A stretch of DNA of 64,000 nt. Origin: an uncultured Mediterraneibacter sp. (lineage in GTDB: Bacteria > Bacillota > Clostridia > Lachnospirales > Lachnospiraceae). The position numbers were made by a program, and so were the translations under genes. Where the stretch lies: positions 1 through 64,000 of the forward strand of contig NZ_CAKRDI010000008.1 in NCBI RefSeq assembly GCF_934309415.1. The letters are read 5' to 3'. The notes beneath the pieces are model-generated. The model had not been told where the DNA came from, searched no databases, and saw only the letters and a list, made by a program, of their open reading frames with translations. Positions 43,689 to 54,633 of the stretch are shown here, one piece after another (position 1 is the stretch's first letter; each line of letters begins with the position of its first letter).

Positions 43689-44205
43689 AAATCAGATGTA
43701 CTGCCCGTTGGCAGCAATCAGATATGCACGTGTTCTGTATGAAGTAAATGTCCCAGAAGAAGCTGTACAGAAAACACGTGAAATTTTCAGGGAAGTGCCG
43801 CAGCTTCACGAGACTTTCGTGAATCCTACCATTGAACTGAAAGAGAAGATGAATGTGGTAGACAGAGTATTTCCGGAGGAAATTCGTAATTTCCTCAAAG
43901 TAGTTTGTAAATATCAGAGAATGGATCTGATCGATGATATTTTCAACGCATATGACAGGTACTGCGATGAACAGAACCAGGTTCTGAATGCTGTCCTGAC
44001 ATGTACTGTACCTCCGACAGAGGAACAGAAAAAAGGAATGGAGGCGTTCCTGTGCAAGAAATATGGTGCGAAGAAAGCCAATATCGAAGTCGTAGAAGAC
44101 AGAGCGATACTTGGTGGATTTATCCTTCGTGCCGGCAGTGATGAGTATGACTGGAGTATGAAAGGACGCCTGAACAGATTAGAAGAAAGATTGACCTGGA
44201 GGTGA
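43669..44205 (+). CDS. atpH: ATP synthase F1 subunit delta
   Basis: Delta links the b stalk to the top of F1. 178 residues with an N-terminal helical bundle and a C-terminal region ending [28 protein letters not shown], represented by GGFILRAG and SMKGRLNRL. The ATG at 43669 is chosen because AGGTGGGAC stands six bases before it; the ATG nine bases earlier is not spaced properly. It overlaps atpF. Confidence 0.92.
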   Translation: MKTQTSKNQMYCPLAAIRYARVLYEVNVPEEAVQKTREIFREVPQLHETFVNPTIELKEKMNVVDRVFPEEIRNFLKVVCKYQRMDLIDDIFNAYDRYCDEQNQVLNAVLTCTVPPTEEQKKGMEAFLCKKYGAKKANIEVVEDRAILGGFILRAGSDEYDWSMKGRLNRLEERLTWR

Positions 44206-44210
44206 ACAAG

Positions 44211-45719
44211 GTGAGTTCAATCAATTCAGATGAAATTATTTCGATCCTGAAAGAAGAGATCGCAAATTTTGATACAATGAGTAAGGACAGTGAAGTAGGT
44301 ACTGTTGTTACTGTCGGCGATGGAATCGCCACAATCTACGGGATTGATCACGCCATGTACGGGGAAATCGTCACGTTTGAGACTGGTCTTAAGGGAATGG
44401 TCCAGGATATCCGTAAGAATGAAATCGGATGTATCCTTTTCGGAAGCGATACAGGAATCCGTGAAGGCACAAAGGTGGCCCGTACAGGAAAGAAAGCAGG
44501 TGTCCCGGTAGGAGATGCCTATGTAGGAAGAGTTGTCAACGCCCTTGGTGAGGCGATTGACGGAAAAGGCGAGATTGAATCAGATGATTACCGCCCAATT
44601 GAGAATGAAGCACCTGGAATCGTTGACCGTAAGTCCGTTAGCGTTCCGCTTGAGACAGGAATCCTGTCCATCGATGCAATGTTCCCGATCGGACGTGGAC
44701 AGCGTGAGCTGATCATCGGAGACCGTCAGACAGGAAAGACATCCATTGCACTGGATACAATCCTGAATCAGAAAGGTAAAGATGTAATCTGTGTATATGT
44801 AGCAATCGGACAGAAAGCATCTACAGTAGCCAAAGTTGTTAATACACTGCAGACACATGGCGCTATGGATTATACGATCATCGTATCATCTACAGCAAGC
44901 GACTGTGCTCCGCTTCAGTATATTGCTCCTTATGCAGGAACTGCAATGGCAGAATATTTCATGCATAAAGGAAAAGATGCACTGATCATCTATGATGATC
45001 TTTCCAAACATGCAGTTGCATACCGTGCACTTTCACTGCTGCTTGGTCGTTCTCCTGGACGTGAGGCTTATCCTGGAGACGTATTCTATCTGCATTCAAG
45101 ACTTCTTGAGAGATCAAGCCGTCTGAGTGAAGAACAGGGTGGTGGATCTATCACAGCACTGCCGATCATTGAGACACAGGCCGGAGACGTATCCGCTTAT
45201 ATCCCGACCAACGTAATTTCCATCACAGACGGACAGATCTTCCTGGAGAGCAGCCTGTTTGCATCCGGAATGAGACCGGCGGTTAACGTTGGACTTTCCG
45301 TATCCCGTGTAGGTGGTGCAGCACAGACAAAAGCAATGAAGAAAGCATCCGGAAGTATCCGTATTGATCTGGCGCAGTATCGTGAGATGGAAGTCTTTAC
45401 ACAGTTCAGCTCAGATCTGGATGCGGCTACAAAGGAACAGCTGGAGTATGGCGGCGGACTGATGGAACTTCTGAAACAGCCGTTATATCATCCACTTTCA
45501 CTGCATGAGAAAGTTATTACATTATGCGCAGCTACTCACAAAGTATTGCTTGGTGTTGAGAAGACACAGATCAAACAGTTCCAGGCTGATATGCTGAGAC
45601 ATTTTGATACAGAGCACCCGGAGATTGGTCAGGAAATCGAAGAGAAGAAAGTTCTGACAGAGGAACTGATTAACAAGATCGTAGAAACAGCGAAGGAATT
45701 TAAGAAGAGCAGGTGTTAA
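44211..45719 (+). CDS. atpA: ATP synthase F1 subunit alpha
   Basis: Non-catalytic nucleotide-binding subunit of F1, 502 residues. Walker A is GDRQTGKT at 170-177, and the visiting-arginine region [16 protein letters not shown] is intact. It begins with GTG: GGAGG at 44198-44202 gives 8-nt spacing to the GTG at 44211, whereas the GTG at 44202 overlaps the ribosome site. It starts right after the atpH stop. Confidence 0.96.
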   Translation: MSSINSDEIISILKEEIANFDTMSKDSEVGTVVTVGDGIATIYGIDHAMYGEIVTFETGLKGMVQDIRKNEIGCILFGSDTGIREGTKVARTGKKAGVPVGDAYVGRVVNALGEAIDGKGEIESDDYRPIENEAPGIVDRKSVSVPLETGILSIDAMFPIGRGQRELIIGDRQTGKTSIALDTILNQKGKDVICVYVAIGQKASTVAKVVNTLQTHGAMDYTIIVSSTASDCAPLQYIAPYAGTAMAEYFMHKGKDALIIYDDLSKHAVAYRALSLLLGRSPGREAYPGDVFYLHSRLLERSSRLSEEQGGGSITALPIIETQAGDVSAYIPTNVISITDGQIFLESSLFASGMRPAVNVGLSVSRVGGAAQTKAMKKASGSIRIDLAQYREMEVFTQFSSDLDAATKEQLEYGGGLMELLKQPLYHPLSLHEKVITLCAATHKVLLGVEKTQIKQFQADMLRHFDTEHPEIGQEIEEKKVLTEELINKIVETAKEFKKSRC

Positions 45720-45720
45720 T

Positions 45721-46611
45721 ATGGCAAATATCAGAGAGATACAGAGCAGAATCAACAGTGTCAAAGACACAATGAAGATTACTAATGCGATGTATATGAT
45801 CTCTTCTTCCAAACTGACACAGGCAAGAAAGAAGCTGGCAGATACAGAACCATATTTCTATGCGCTGCAGGGTGAGATCAGCCGTATCTTACGTCACTTA
45901 CCGGAATTACATCACAGCTATTTCAACAAGAGAGAAAACATTCCGGCAGAGGAACGTAAGATTGGATCGATCGTTATCACTGCAGATAAGGGACTGGCAG
46001 GTGCTTACAATCACAATATCGTGAAGCTTGAGGAAGAAATCCTTTCCAAGCCGGGTCAGCACAAACTTTTTGTTGTAGGAGAGCTTGGACGTCATTATTT
46101 CGCAAAGAAGGATGTAGATATTGATACAAACTTCCGTTATACAGTTCAAAAGCCGACCATGCATCGTGCCCGTGACATTTCAGCAGTTATTCTGGATCAG
46201 TTTAACAATCATGAACTGGATGAGGTTTATGTAGTATATACACGAATGGAAAATGCAGTTCAGGCAGAAGCAGAGGTATTAAAGCTTCTTCCACTCGAGA
46301 GAGGGGATTTTGGTGAAATGAAAATGCCTTTGAATATGTACCGTGAGGAAATTGAACTGAATCCGTCTCCTATGGATGTCATGAACAGCATCGTACCAAG
46401 TTATATCAATGGTATGATCTACGGATGTCTGGTTGAGGCTTATGCCAGTGAGCATAATGCCCGTATGATGGCAATGAAGTCAGCAACAGACAGCGCACAG
46501 GATCTGATCAAAGAATTGTCAATCCTCTACAACAGAGCGAGACAGGCTGCGATCACGCAGGAGATCACAGAGGTTTGTGCCGGTGCAAGAGCTCAGCAGA
46601 AGAAGAGTTAA
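45721..46611 (+). CDS. atpG: ATP synthase F1 subunit gamma
   Basis: Central rotor shaft of F1, 296 residues. N-terminal MANIREIQSRINSVKDTMKIT and C-terminal helices ending ITQEITEVCAGA are represented here by IQSRINSV and QEITEVCAG; both form the coiled coil inside the alpha-beta ring. It starts one base after the atpA stop (TAATATG), so it is coupled to it, with AGAGCAGGTG as ribosome site. Confidence 0.95.
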   Translation: MANIREIQSRINSVKDTMKITNAMYMISSSKLTQARKKLADTEPYFYALQGEISRILRHLPELHHSYFNKRENIPAEERKIGSIVITADKGLAGAYNHNIVKLEEEILSKPGQHKLFVVGELGRHYFAKKDVDIDTNFRYTVQKPTMHRARDISAVILDQFNNHELDEVYVVYTRMENAVQAEAEVLKLLPLERGDFGEMKMPLNMYREEIELNPSPMDVMNSIVPSYINGMIYGCLVEAYASEHNARMMAMKSATDSAQDLIKELSILYNRARQAAITQEITEVCAGARAQQKKS

Positions 46612-46669
46612 AATGTCGAGATGCGTTACAGACAGCAGATTGCTGCAGTCTGTAATGACTGAAATATAG

Positions 46670-48085
<1,416 letters not shown>

Positions 48086-48113
48086 ACAGTCACAAAAATA
48101 GGAGTGTGTGCAT

Positions 48114-48530
48114 ATGGAGACATTTGGTCTTAAGATCATTGCAAGTGACGGAGTCTTTTATGAAGGACGTTGCAAGAAGCTGATCATCCCGGCTCCGGAC
48201 GGAGAGAAGGGAATTCTGGCACACCATGAGAATATGGTTATTGCTGTAAATATCGGAATCGCCCATCTGAATTATGATGGAGATGACTGGAAAGATATTG
48301 CAGTGGGTACAGGATTTGCGGAGATTGTAAACAATCGAGTAACGCTGATCGTTGATACGGCAGAGAAGCCGGAAGACATTGATATCCGTCATGCGCGTGA
48401 ACAGAAAGAGCGTGCAGAAGAGCAGCTGCGTCAGAAACAGAGCATCCAGCAGTATTACCATACGCAGGCATCTCTGGCAAGAGCGATGAACAGACTGCGT
48501 CTGTCACAGGATAAGAAATTTAGAGTATAA
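48114..48530 (+). CDS. atpC: ATP synthase F1 subunit epsilon
   Basis: Rotor subunit that couples gamma to the c-ring and can inhibit hydrolysis. 138 residues: an N-terminal beta-sandwich (FGLKIIASDGVFYEG, PAPDGEKGILAHH represented by GEKGILAHHEN) and a C-terminal two-helix part. ATG at 48114 has AGGAG upstream; a GTG two codons earlier lies too close. Last gene of the operon, followed by two hairpins. Confidence 0.93.
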   Translation: METFGLKIIASDGVFYEGRCKKLIIPAPDGEKGILAHHENMVIAVNIGIAHLNYDGDDWKDIAVGTGFAEIVNNRVTLIVDTAEKPEDIDIRHAREQKERAEEQLRQKQSIQQYYHTQASLARAMNRLRLSQDKKFRV

Positions 48531-48541
48531 ATAAGAAGCAG

Positions 48542-48579
48542 ATCATAACAGTTTGCTGACAGCAACATACTGTTATGAT
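48542..48579 (+). terminator. 11-bp perfect hairpin after atpC
   Basis: ATCATAACAGT (48542-48552) pairs with ACTGTTATGAT (48569-48579), with an inner GCTGACAGC. It shares an AACAGT/ACTGTT core with the dispersed palindromes but is not a close member. Confidence 0.5.
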
Positions 48580-48591
48580 TCGTCTGAGAGG

Positions 48592-48626
48592 AAGAGCTGA
48601 CACGGAAAGTGTTCGGCTCTTTTTAT
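48592..48626 (+). terminator. Rho-independent terminator of the ATP synthase operon
   Basis: AAGAGCTGACAC pairs with GTGTTCGGCTCT (one bulge, one G-T), followed by TTTTTATATAT. Confidence 0.8.
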
Positions 48627-48659
48627 ATATTAGGAAAGTGCTCTTTCCTAATATATAAA
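48622..48659. repeat. 17-bp perfect palindrome
   Basis: TTTATATATTAGGAAAG (48622-48638) is the exact reverse complement of CTTTCCTAATATATAAA (48643-48659). It overlaps the T-run of the preceding terminator, and on the other strand could form a second one. Confidence 0.7.
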
Positions 48660-48681
48660 AACGCTCCGCGAGGATGCGCAC

Positions 48682-48785
48682 TGCGGCGTACAAGGAAGAT
48701 GTCGCAAGCGACCGCCGCAGGCGCTAGAGTGTGTCTTAAAAATGCTTTCTGCAAGATATATGTCACAATCAGTGGAGCGGTTGAT
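48682..48785. repeat. Decayed copy of the AGAGTGTGTCTGAAAAAT element, inverted, with GC-rich companion
   Basis: From 48726, AGAGTGTGTCTTAAAAATGC and then a match to the reverse complement of positions 32059-32110 (CTTTCTGCAAGATATATG, CACAATC, GTGGAG). Just before it, TGCGGCG (48682-48688) and CGCCGCA (48713-48719) form a GC-rich inverted pair, as at 31908-31930. The other end is missing. Confidence 0.65.
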
Positions 48786-48966
48786 ACGCAATCCCCATGT
48801 TAACAAGTAAACTTAAACACTTCTTTATTGCATTTTACAGGTTAATATACTACAATAAATATGTCTGAGTGTGTAAATCGGAGGAGAGATTTTCAAAATA
48901 AGACATTTCAGGAAAAAGAAACAAAAGAATGTCGGAGAGACCGATAGAGACAGGGGAGAAACCTAT

Positions 48967-50586
48967 ATGAGTAGTAAAAGGAATCCACGCTCTCTCGTGG
49001 AGATCGTGAATGATGTACTGATCGCAGTACGAGAATATTACGATTCAGAATACGTATATTATATCGAAAAAGAAGAGGGCTCCATTGAGACAATTTATGA
49101 ATGGTGTGCAGAGAACATTCCGTGGCAGCGAGACAGGATCAAGATGCTTCCGGAAGATCAGCAGCCAAAATGGATGAAACAGGAGATTACCGATACAACG
49201 CAGGACAGTTACAGTGTATTTCGTCAGCTGAATGATGAGACAACTGCGATTCTGGCTGTAGTCGGCGTGCACCGCGGAGGATGCGGAATCGAGATGCTCC
49301 GTGCGGTACTTCCGTATATTCCACAGGCGATTGCACTTCAGAAACTTCAGAAGCAGCAGGAATACCTCAGCTATCATGATAATCTGACAGGGCTGCTGAA
49401 TCGGAACAGTTTTGTAAGTTATCTGGATGAGGTTGAACAGGAAAAGCTCAAATCACTGGGGGCAGTTTCGGTTGATATCAACGGACTGAAGAATTTTAAT
49501 AAGGAATTTGGTCGTGAATACGGAGATGAAGTAGTTGTCCGTGTAGGAGAAGTACTTGGTGAGTATTTCCATTCGGGCAATGTATATCGTATGACCGGAG
49601 ATGAATATCTGGTTCTTATAGAAGATGTGACTTATGAAGAATTTACCAAACAGGTACATGCGATGTTCACAAAGCTGGATAATATCAGTCTGGGACTGAC
49701 ATCGGTAGGATATGCATGGGAAAAGGTAGATATCGATGTGAACGGTCTTGTGGTCAGTGCAGAGAATATGATGCGGGAAGAGAAGAAGAAGTATTATAAG
49801 AATCTGCGCAAAGGACATCATGAGCCGATCATCAAGCAGGATCTGCTGGATGATATTGAACAGGAGAATTTTATTGTCTGTCTTGTTCCGAAGATCGATG
49901 TGAAAACAGGCGCGGTAGCAGGTGCAGAGGCAGTTGTCAGATATCACCATAAGGATCTTGGAATCATGGATCCGGGAAAATACATGAATCTTTTAGAAGA
50001 AACAAAATTATCACATTATTTGGACCTGTATGTATTTGAACAGGTTTGTAAAACACTGCATAAATGGGAAATCGAGGGATTACCTATGGTTCCGATTTCT
50101 GTGAATTTTGCAGGTTCTACATTGCGTCAGGAAAATATTGTGGATAAGATGCTTCTTCTGATCGAGAAGTATCATGTACTGTGTGAATATCTGGAAGTGG
50201 AAGTTTCTGAGTCAAATCTGGATATGAATCAGGAGATGCTGGCAGAGACAAGCAGTAAGATCAGAAAAGCGAATGTACGTGTGATCCTGGATCATTTTGG
50301 AGCGAAGACATCCAGCTTTTCCATTTTATCTATTATGGAATTTGACGGACTGAAACTGGATGAAAGTCTGATCACGAATCTGGTCGGAAACAGCCGGAGC
50401 AGGATTGTGTCAAAGGCTGTGATCGATATCTGCAGACAGCTTGGTGCAGCAGTTCTTGCGGAAGGTGTGGAGACACAGGATCAGTTGAATGTGCTGAATG
50501 AGTTAAACTGTGATTATGCACAGGGGACGTTGTTTAATAAACCAATTAAAGTGGAGACATTTGAGGTAAGATACTTAAAGGAGTAG
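48967..50586 (+). CDS. GGDEF/EAL-domain protein with degenerate motifs
   Basis: A 539-residue cytoplasmic protein with a GAF-like N-terminal region (about 1-130), a GGDEF domain (about 135-285) and an EAL domain (about 295-530). Both signatures have drifted: the GGDEF stretch reads MTGDEY at 209-214; the EAL stretch reads AEAVVRY (321-323 EAV), and the DDFG metal pair is DHFG at 442-445, while AEGVET at 498-503 is kept. It probably binds rather than turns over cyclic di-GMP, or has only weak activity. It could steer the neighbouring cell-wall carboxypeptidase gene, 14 bp downstream, in response to a small signal; inference. The start follows GGGGAGAAAC. Confidence 0.88.
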   Translation: MSSKRNPRSLVEIVNDVLIAVREYYDSEYVYYIEKEEGSIETIYEWCAENIPWQRDRIKMLPEDQQPKWMKQEITDTTQDSYSVFRQLNDETTAILAVVGVHRGGCGIEMLRAVLPYIPQAIALQKLQKQQEYLSYHDNLTGLLNRNSFVSYLDEVEQEKLKSLGAVSVDINGLKNFNKEFGREYGDEVVVRVGEVLGEYFHSGNVYRMTGDEYLVLIEDVTYEEFTKQVHAMFTKLDNISLGLTSVGYAWEKVDIDVNGLVVSAENMMREEKKKYYKNLRKGHHEPIIKQDLLDDIEQENFIVCLVPKIDVKTGAVAGAEAVVRYHHKDLGIMDPGKYMNLLEETKLSHYLDLYVFEQVCKTLHKWEIEGLPMVPISVNFAGSTLRQENIVDKMLLLIEKYHVLCEYLEVEVSESNLDMNQEMLAETSSKIRKANVRVILDHFGAKTSSFSILSIMEFDGLKLDESLITNLVGNSRSRIVSKAVIDICRQLGAAVLAEGVETQDQLNVLNELNCDYAQGTLFNKPIKVETFEVRYLKE

Positions 50587-50600
50587 ATCAAAATTAAATT

Positions 50601-51413
50601 ATGAGTAAGATAAGTAATCGTGAAAAGGTGAAGAAGATTCTGCTGACCGGTGGAGCAGCCGGTGTAATCGCAGGTGTTGTAGTGACGCTGATTATTTCTA
50701 CGACTGTTTTAAGTGGAAAGGAAAGAAAGCTTTCTTCACAGAATACAAAATTAAAGGCACAGGTTGAAGAACTTCAGGGACAGCTGGATGAGAAGCAGAC
50801 ACAGGAAACTGCGCTTGCTGATCCGGCAGAGTTATTAAAAGGAGATACAGATCAGTGGTCACTGGCACTGGTCAATGAGAAGCATCCGCTGGATACATCT
50901 TATGAACCGGCAGATCTGACAACGGTTGATTCTGACAAGCAGGTGGATTCCAGAATGGCAGAAAGTCTGAATAAGATGTTGGAAGACGGAAAGAAGGCAG
51001 GTCTGAGTATGTATGTAACATCAGCATACAGATCTTATGACCGTCAGTGCGAAGTATTCAATGCGACGATGCAGGACTGGATCAGTCAGGGATATACACC
51101 ACTGAGTGCATATGATGAGACAAAGAAATCGGTTGCAGTTCCGGGAACAAGTGAGCATGCAACAGGACTTGCAGTGGATATCATGTCTACAGAATATTCA
51201 GAACTGGATGATAAGCAGGGAGATACAGAGGAGCAGAAATGGCTGATGGAGCACTGCTATGAGTATGGATTTATTTTAAGATTCCCGAAAGACAAATCTG
51301 ATGTTACAGGAATTGTTTATGAACCATGGCATTACCGCTATGTAGGTGCAGATGCAGCGAAAGCAATCCAGGAAAAGGGGATTACTCTGGAAGAATACGT
51401 CGGAGCAGAGTAA
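50601..51413 (+). CDS. Membrane-anchored D-alanyl-D-alanine carboxypeptidase (VanY/M15B)
   Basis: A 270-residue zinc peptidase that trims D-Ala from peptidoglycan stem peptides. N-terminal anchor at about 14-36, a coiled-coil stretch (about 40-65, KLSSQNTKLKAQVEELQGQ), then the M15B domain: SAYRSYDRQ, zinc ligands His186 and Asp193 in TSEHATGLAVDI, and His244 in EPWHYRYVG, the third ligand. It lies 14 bp after the GGDEF/EAL gene and is probably cotranscribed; the ribosome site is weak. Confidence 0.93.
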   Translation: MSKISNREKVKKILLTGGAAGVIAGVVVTLIISTTVLSGKERKLSSQNTKLKAQVEELQGQLDEKQTQETALADPAELLKGDTDQWSLALVNEKHPLDTSYEPADLTTVDSDKQVDSRMAESLNKMLEDGKKAGLSMYVTSAYRSYDRQCEVFNATMQDWISQGYTPLSAYDETKKSVAVPGTSEHATGLAVDIMSTEYSELDDKQGDTEEQKWLMEHCYEYGFILRFPKDKSDVTGIVYEPWHYRYVGADAAKAIQEKGITLEEYVGAE

Positions 51414-51440
51414 AGTCGATTTAATAAAATGACGAGATGT

Positions 51441-51503
51441 GTTGCTGTTCACGTTATGCAGTGAAGAGTAACGCAAAATGCACGGCTGGCGACAGGATAC
51501 GGT
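51441..51503. repeat. Dispersed palindrome, GTTACTGTTCAC family, copy 6
   Basis: GTTGCTGTTCAC, GTTATGCA, GTGAAGAGTAAC (51441-51472) followed by a further half-site GGTGAACAGCAG (about 51501). The left arm has one change, the right arm two. Confidence 0.6.
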
Positions 51504-51540
51504 GAACAGCAGTGTAAAAAGTACAATAAGGAGGAGTATA

Positions 51541-53028
51541 ATGGAAGGCTTAACATTTGGAGAACAGGTCAAGATTGTTTTAGGAAGAAAAGGAATGACG
51601 ATCAAAGAGCTGGCAGAGACAATCGAGAGAGAGACAGGCATGAAAATGTCTCGCCAGAATTTGACACAGCGTCTTGGAAGAGATAATTTTCAGGAGCAGG
51701 ATATGCGTATGATCGCCAGAATTCTGGGTTGTCCATTTCAGTTGAGTATTCTTTCAGATGGTCAGGAAGCAGAGGATACATCTGCTCAGTTATATAAGAC
51801 AGAAGTAAAGCATACTTCTAAGCACAAAGAGAGTGCTGATGAAGGACAAATGGAATTAAATTTTGAAGCCATGACCGAAGGGGAACAGGAAGAGTATCTG
51901 AATGTGGCAGAAACTGTAGCGGAGACAGTGGATTATACGGTAAAGACAGTAGCAGATGAAGCATCTGAAGAAGCAACCATTTCGGCTTCTGAGACTGCAG
52001 AAGAAGTTTCGGAAGAGAAACGTGCTAAGGCAGAAGATGAAAACGCAGTAGAATATACAGCAGAGCCACAGACAGATGCAGCAGAAGAGGATGTTGTCGA
52101 GGCAGAGAATACTGTGGACACAGTTGAAACAGAAGCTCAGGAGGAAAGTGTAAAAGAGTCTGAAATTCAGGTGGCAGAGGTCAATCTGTCGGGTCCGGAG
52201 CGTGACATGACAATTGGAGAAATGTATGATCTGCATCAGGAACTGACAGAGCTTGAGGAACATGCAAAAGAAGGCGAGTCAGTAGAAGAACTCAAGGAAG
52301 AACTTGAGAAGCCGAGAAAAGAAAAATTCAGTCCGATGAATTTCTTTAACAGAATCAGACATTCTGAAAAGAAGGCAGAGACTCCATCATGGCAGAGTGA
52401 ATCTGATACAGACGCAAAGACAGAAGAGCCGAAAGACGAAGTAAAAGCGGCTGAGGAGCCTGCAGTTCAGAAAGAGACATCTTTCAGCAATCTTTATGTG
52501 GAAGATCCTCAGGATGAGCAGTTGTCTATGAATTTCCTGTATGAGGAACCACAGTCTGCAGAGTTGGAAGCAGAGGAGATGGATTCAGAAGCACAGGAGA
52601 CAGAGAACCAGATCCTGACAGAGCAGAATGCTGCGGAAGAGTATGAAACAGATGCAAGTGCATTTGCTCCGGAAACTGAAGCGCATACAGAAGAGACAGA
52701 AGCTTCTGGACAGAATGAATATGCAGCTCAGGAGGAATACGAAGAGCAGACAGCATATGCAGAACCGGAAGAAGCGGAGCTGTATGAGGAAGAGCAGGAA
52801 GAGGAGCCGGTACAGGAAGAAGTAGTCGGTGATGTAAATCCATATACAGGAAAAGAATATCAGTCCAACAGTGTGCGTATGCACCCGACCAGAATCGGTT
52901 ATGTACAGGTGTATGATCAGACGATTCATAAATGGACAGATATGACAGAGTGGGCGTTCCTCGGTTATCAGGAACGTAAGAAAGTACTGCTTGGAAAAGC
53001 ATATGAACCACCGATTTATCTTGATTAA
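51541..53028 (+). CDS. HTH-domain protein with a long acidic region
   Basis: A 495-residue protein with three parts. Residues 1-75 are a helix-turn-helix of the XRE kind (FGEQVKIVLGRKGMTIKELAE, MSRQNLTQRLG represented by MTIKELAET and SRQNLTQRL). Residues about 80-420 are a low-complexity, very acidic stretch of Glu, Ala, Thr and Gln, probably disordered. The last 70 residues form a compact domain (VNPYTGKEYQSNSV, RIGYVQVYDQTIHKWTDM, represented by YTGKEYQ and IHKWTDMTEW). I do not recognise the family as a whole. It may bind DNA and recruit or sequester a partner. The start at MEGLTF follows AAGGAGGAG. It stands alone between repeats and the dGTPase gene. Confidence 0.8.
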   Translation: MEGLTFGEQVKIVLGRKGMTIKELAETIERETGMKMSRQNLTQRLGRDNFQEQDMRMIARILGCPFQLSILSDGQEAEDTSAQLYKTEVKHTSKHKESADEGQMELNFEAMTEGEQEEYLNVAETVAETVDYTVKTVADEASEEATISASETAEEVSEEKRAKAEDENAVEYTAEPQTDAAEEDVVEAENTVDTVETEAQEESVKESEIQVAEVNLSGPERDMTIGEMYDLHQELTELEEHAKEGESVEELKEELEKPRKEKFSPMNFFNRIRHSEKKAETPSWQSESDTDAKTEEPKDEVKAAEEPAVQKETSFSNLYVEDPQDEQLSMNFLYEEPQSAELEAEEMDSEAQETENQILTEQNAAEEYETDASAFAPETEAHTEETEASGQNEYAAQEEYEEQTAYAEPEEAELYEEEQEEEPVQEEVVGDVNPYTGKEYQSNSVRMHPTRIGYVQVYDQTIHKWTDMTEWAFLGYQERKKVLLGKAYEPPIYLD

Positions 53029-53179
53029 CTTGTAGAAATTCCTGAATAATTCAATTGCTATTATACTGTATGAACGTTGGATGCAGCAGGATATAGAAGG
53101 AATGATTATCAGATTTTATCAACAGATTGTAAAATAGAACAGAAGGATGTATTGTCAGAATGCGAAGGAGGTAGGCAAG

Positions 53180-54631
53180 ATGGAATGGAAGACATTGTTA
53201 TCTCCGGAGAGAGAACGTAAAGGGAGCTCCAGGCATAAATCAGGTGATCTGAGAAGTGAATTCGAAAAGGATTATCACCGGATTATTGGCAGTGCGTCCT
53301 TTCGTCGTCTTCAGGATAAGACGCAGGTATTCCCTTTGGATCAGAGTGATTTCATAAGAACAAGGCTGACACATTCACTGGAGGTGGCATCACTTGGAAA
53401 ATCACTGGGACAGAATATCGGACAGAAGATTTTAAATGATAAAAAAGATCCGGGATTTACTCCGAAGATGAAGGAAGACATCTCGCATATCCTGGAATGT
53501 GCGGGACTGATTCATGACATTGGAAACCCGCCGTTTGGACATTTTGGGGAAACTGCAATCCGCGAATGGTTTATCAGAAACCTTTCAAAACTGGAAGTAA
53601 AGGGCGTACGGGTGGAAGAACTTTTAAGTGAGCAGATGAAGCAGGATTTCTATCATTTCGAAGGAAATGCACAGGCACTCCGGCTTGTATCAAAACTGCA
53701 TTATCTTGTGGATGAGCATGGGATGAATCTGACTTGTGCGTTGTTAAATACGATTATAAAATATCCGGTATCATCCGTGGATATAAATCCGGAAAGTGGA
53801 AATATTAAAGAGAAAAAAATGGGATATTATCTGGCAGATCAGGAATTGTTTGAGCGGATTACTTCGACAACAGGTGCAGAAAATAACAGGCATCCACTGA
53901 CTTATATTCTGGAAGCGGCAGATGATCTGGCGTATAAGACTGCAGATATTGAGGATGCATTTGTAAAAGGGTTTATTTCTTATTATGCGTTGGAAAAAGA
54001 GTTGGATCTTCTGGAAGAAAAGGAAGCAGAAAAATTAAAGAAAGAGACACAGAATCAGAATGGAACGGTTGCAGCATACAGATTCCAACCGGCAGAAAAG
54101 CTTCGCAGGCTTTATCAAAGGGGCGAGGAAAAAGGAGTCCATAATCCGGAAGCTTATGCTGTGAAAAACTGGATTATCAGTGCACAAGGATTTTTGATGA
54201 ATTGTGCCACAGATGGATTCATGGAGAATTATGAGGCTATTATGAATGGCACTTTTAAGAAAGATCTGTTTTACGGGACGGGAGGAGAAGGTCTGATGGA
54301 ACTCCTTGGAAGCATGGCGTATCGATTTGTCTTTTCTTCCCGTGCAATCTATAAAATGGAACTGACGGAATCAACGATTTTGGATTTCCTGATGGATCGT
54401 TTTGTTGGAGCGGTTCTCTGCTATGATACAGAACAAGAGCAGGACTCGATTGACAGCAGAGTCGTGGCATTTATTTCTGATAATTATAAGAATGCATATG
54501 TTCTGCAATCCAAAGGAAAGAGCGAGGCAGAGAAACTATATCTCCGCCTGCTTCTTGTCACAGATTATGTGTGTGGGATGACAGACAGTTATGCAAAACG
54601 TCTGTATCAGGAGATGAATGGAATTATATAA
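53180..54631 (+). CDS. dgt: dGTP triphosphohydrolase-like HD protein
   Basis: A 483-residue HD-domain enzyme of the dGTPase family, which splits dGTP (or other dNTPs) into nucleoside and triphosphate. Metal ligands are expected at His65 in RLTHSLEVA and at His112-Asp113 in LIHDIGNPPFGHFGE, with a further Asp in AADDLAYKTADIED. The early SASFRRLQDKTQVFP is typical. The start at MEWKTL follows AAGGAGGT, and the longer frame is not needed. It converges on the next gene with only two bases between stop codons. Confidence 0.92.
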   Translation: MEWKTLLSPERERKGSSRHKSGDLRSEFEKDYHRIIGSASFRRLQDKTQVFPLDQSDFIRTRLTHSLEVASLGKSLGQNIGQKILNDKKDPGFTPKMKEDISHILECAGLIHDIGNPPFGHFGETAIREWFIRNLSKLEVKGVRVEELLSEQMKQDFYHFEGNAQALRLVSKLHYLVDEHGMNLTCALLNTIIKYPVSSVDINPESGNIKEKKMGYYLADQELFERITSTTGAENNRHPLTYILEAADDLAYKTADIEDAFVKGFISYYALEKELDLLEEKEAEKLKKETQNQNGTVAAYRFQPAEKLRRLYQRGEEKGVHNPEAYAVKNWIISAQGFLMNCATDGFMENYEAIMNGTFKKDLFYGTGGEGLMELLGSMAYRFVFSSRAIYKMELTESTILDFLMDRFVGAVLCYDTEQEQDSIDSRVVAFISDNYKNAYVLQSKGKSEAEKLYLRLLLVTDYVCGMTDSYAKRLYQEMNGII

Positions 54632-54633
54632 TA

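Larger units (their letters stand above)
48531..48966. other. Hairpin- and repeat-rich intergenic region after atpC
   Basis: Holds two terminator-like hairpins, a 17-bp palindrome and a decayed copy of the AGAGTGTGTCTGAAAAAT element with its GC-rich companion. The last 180 bp are an AT-rich promoter region for the GGDEF/EAL gene. The plus-strand ORF at 48609-48803 is made of repeat and is not credited. Confidence 0.7.
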
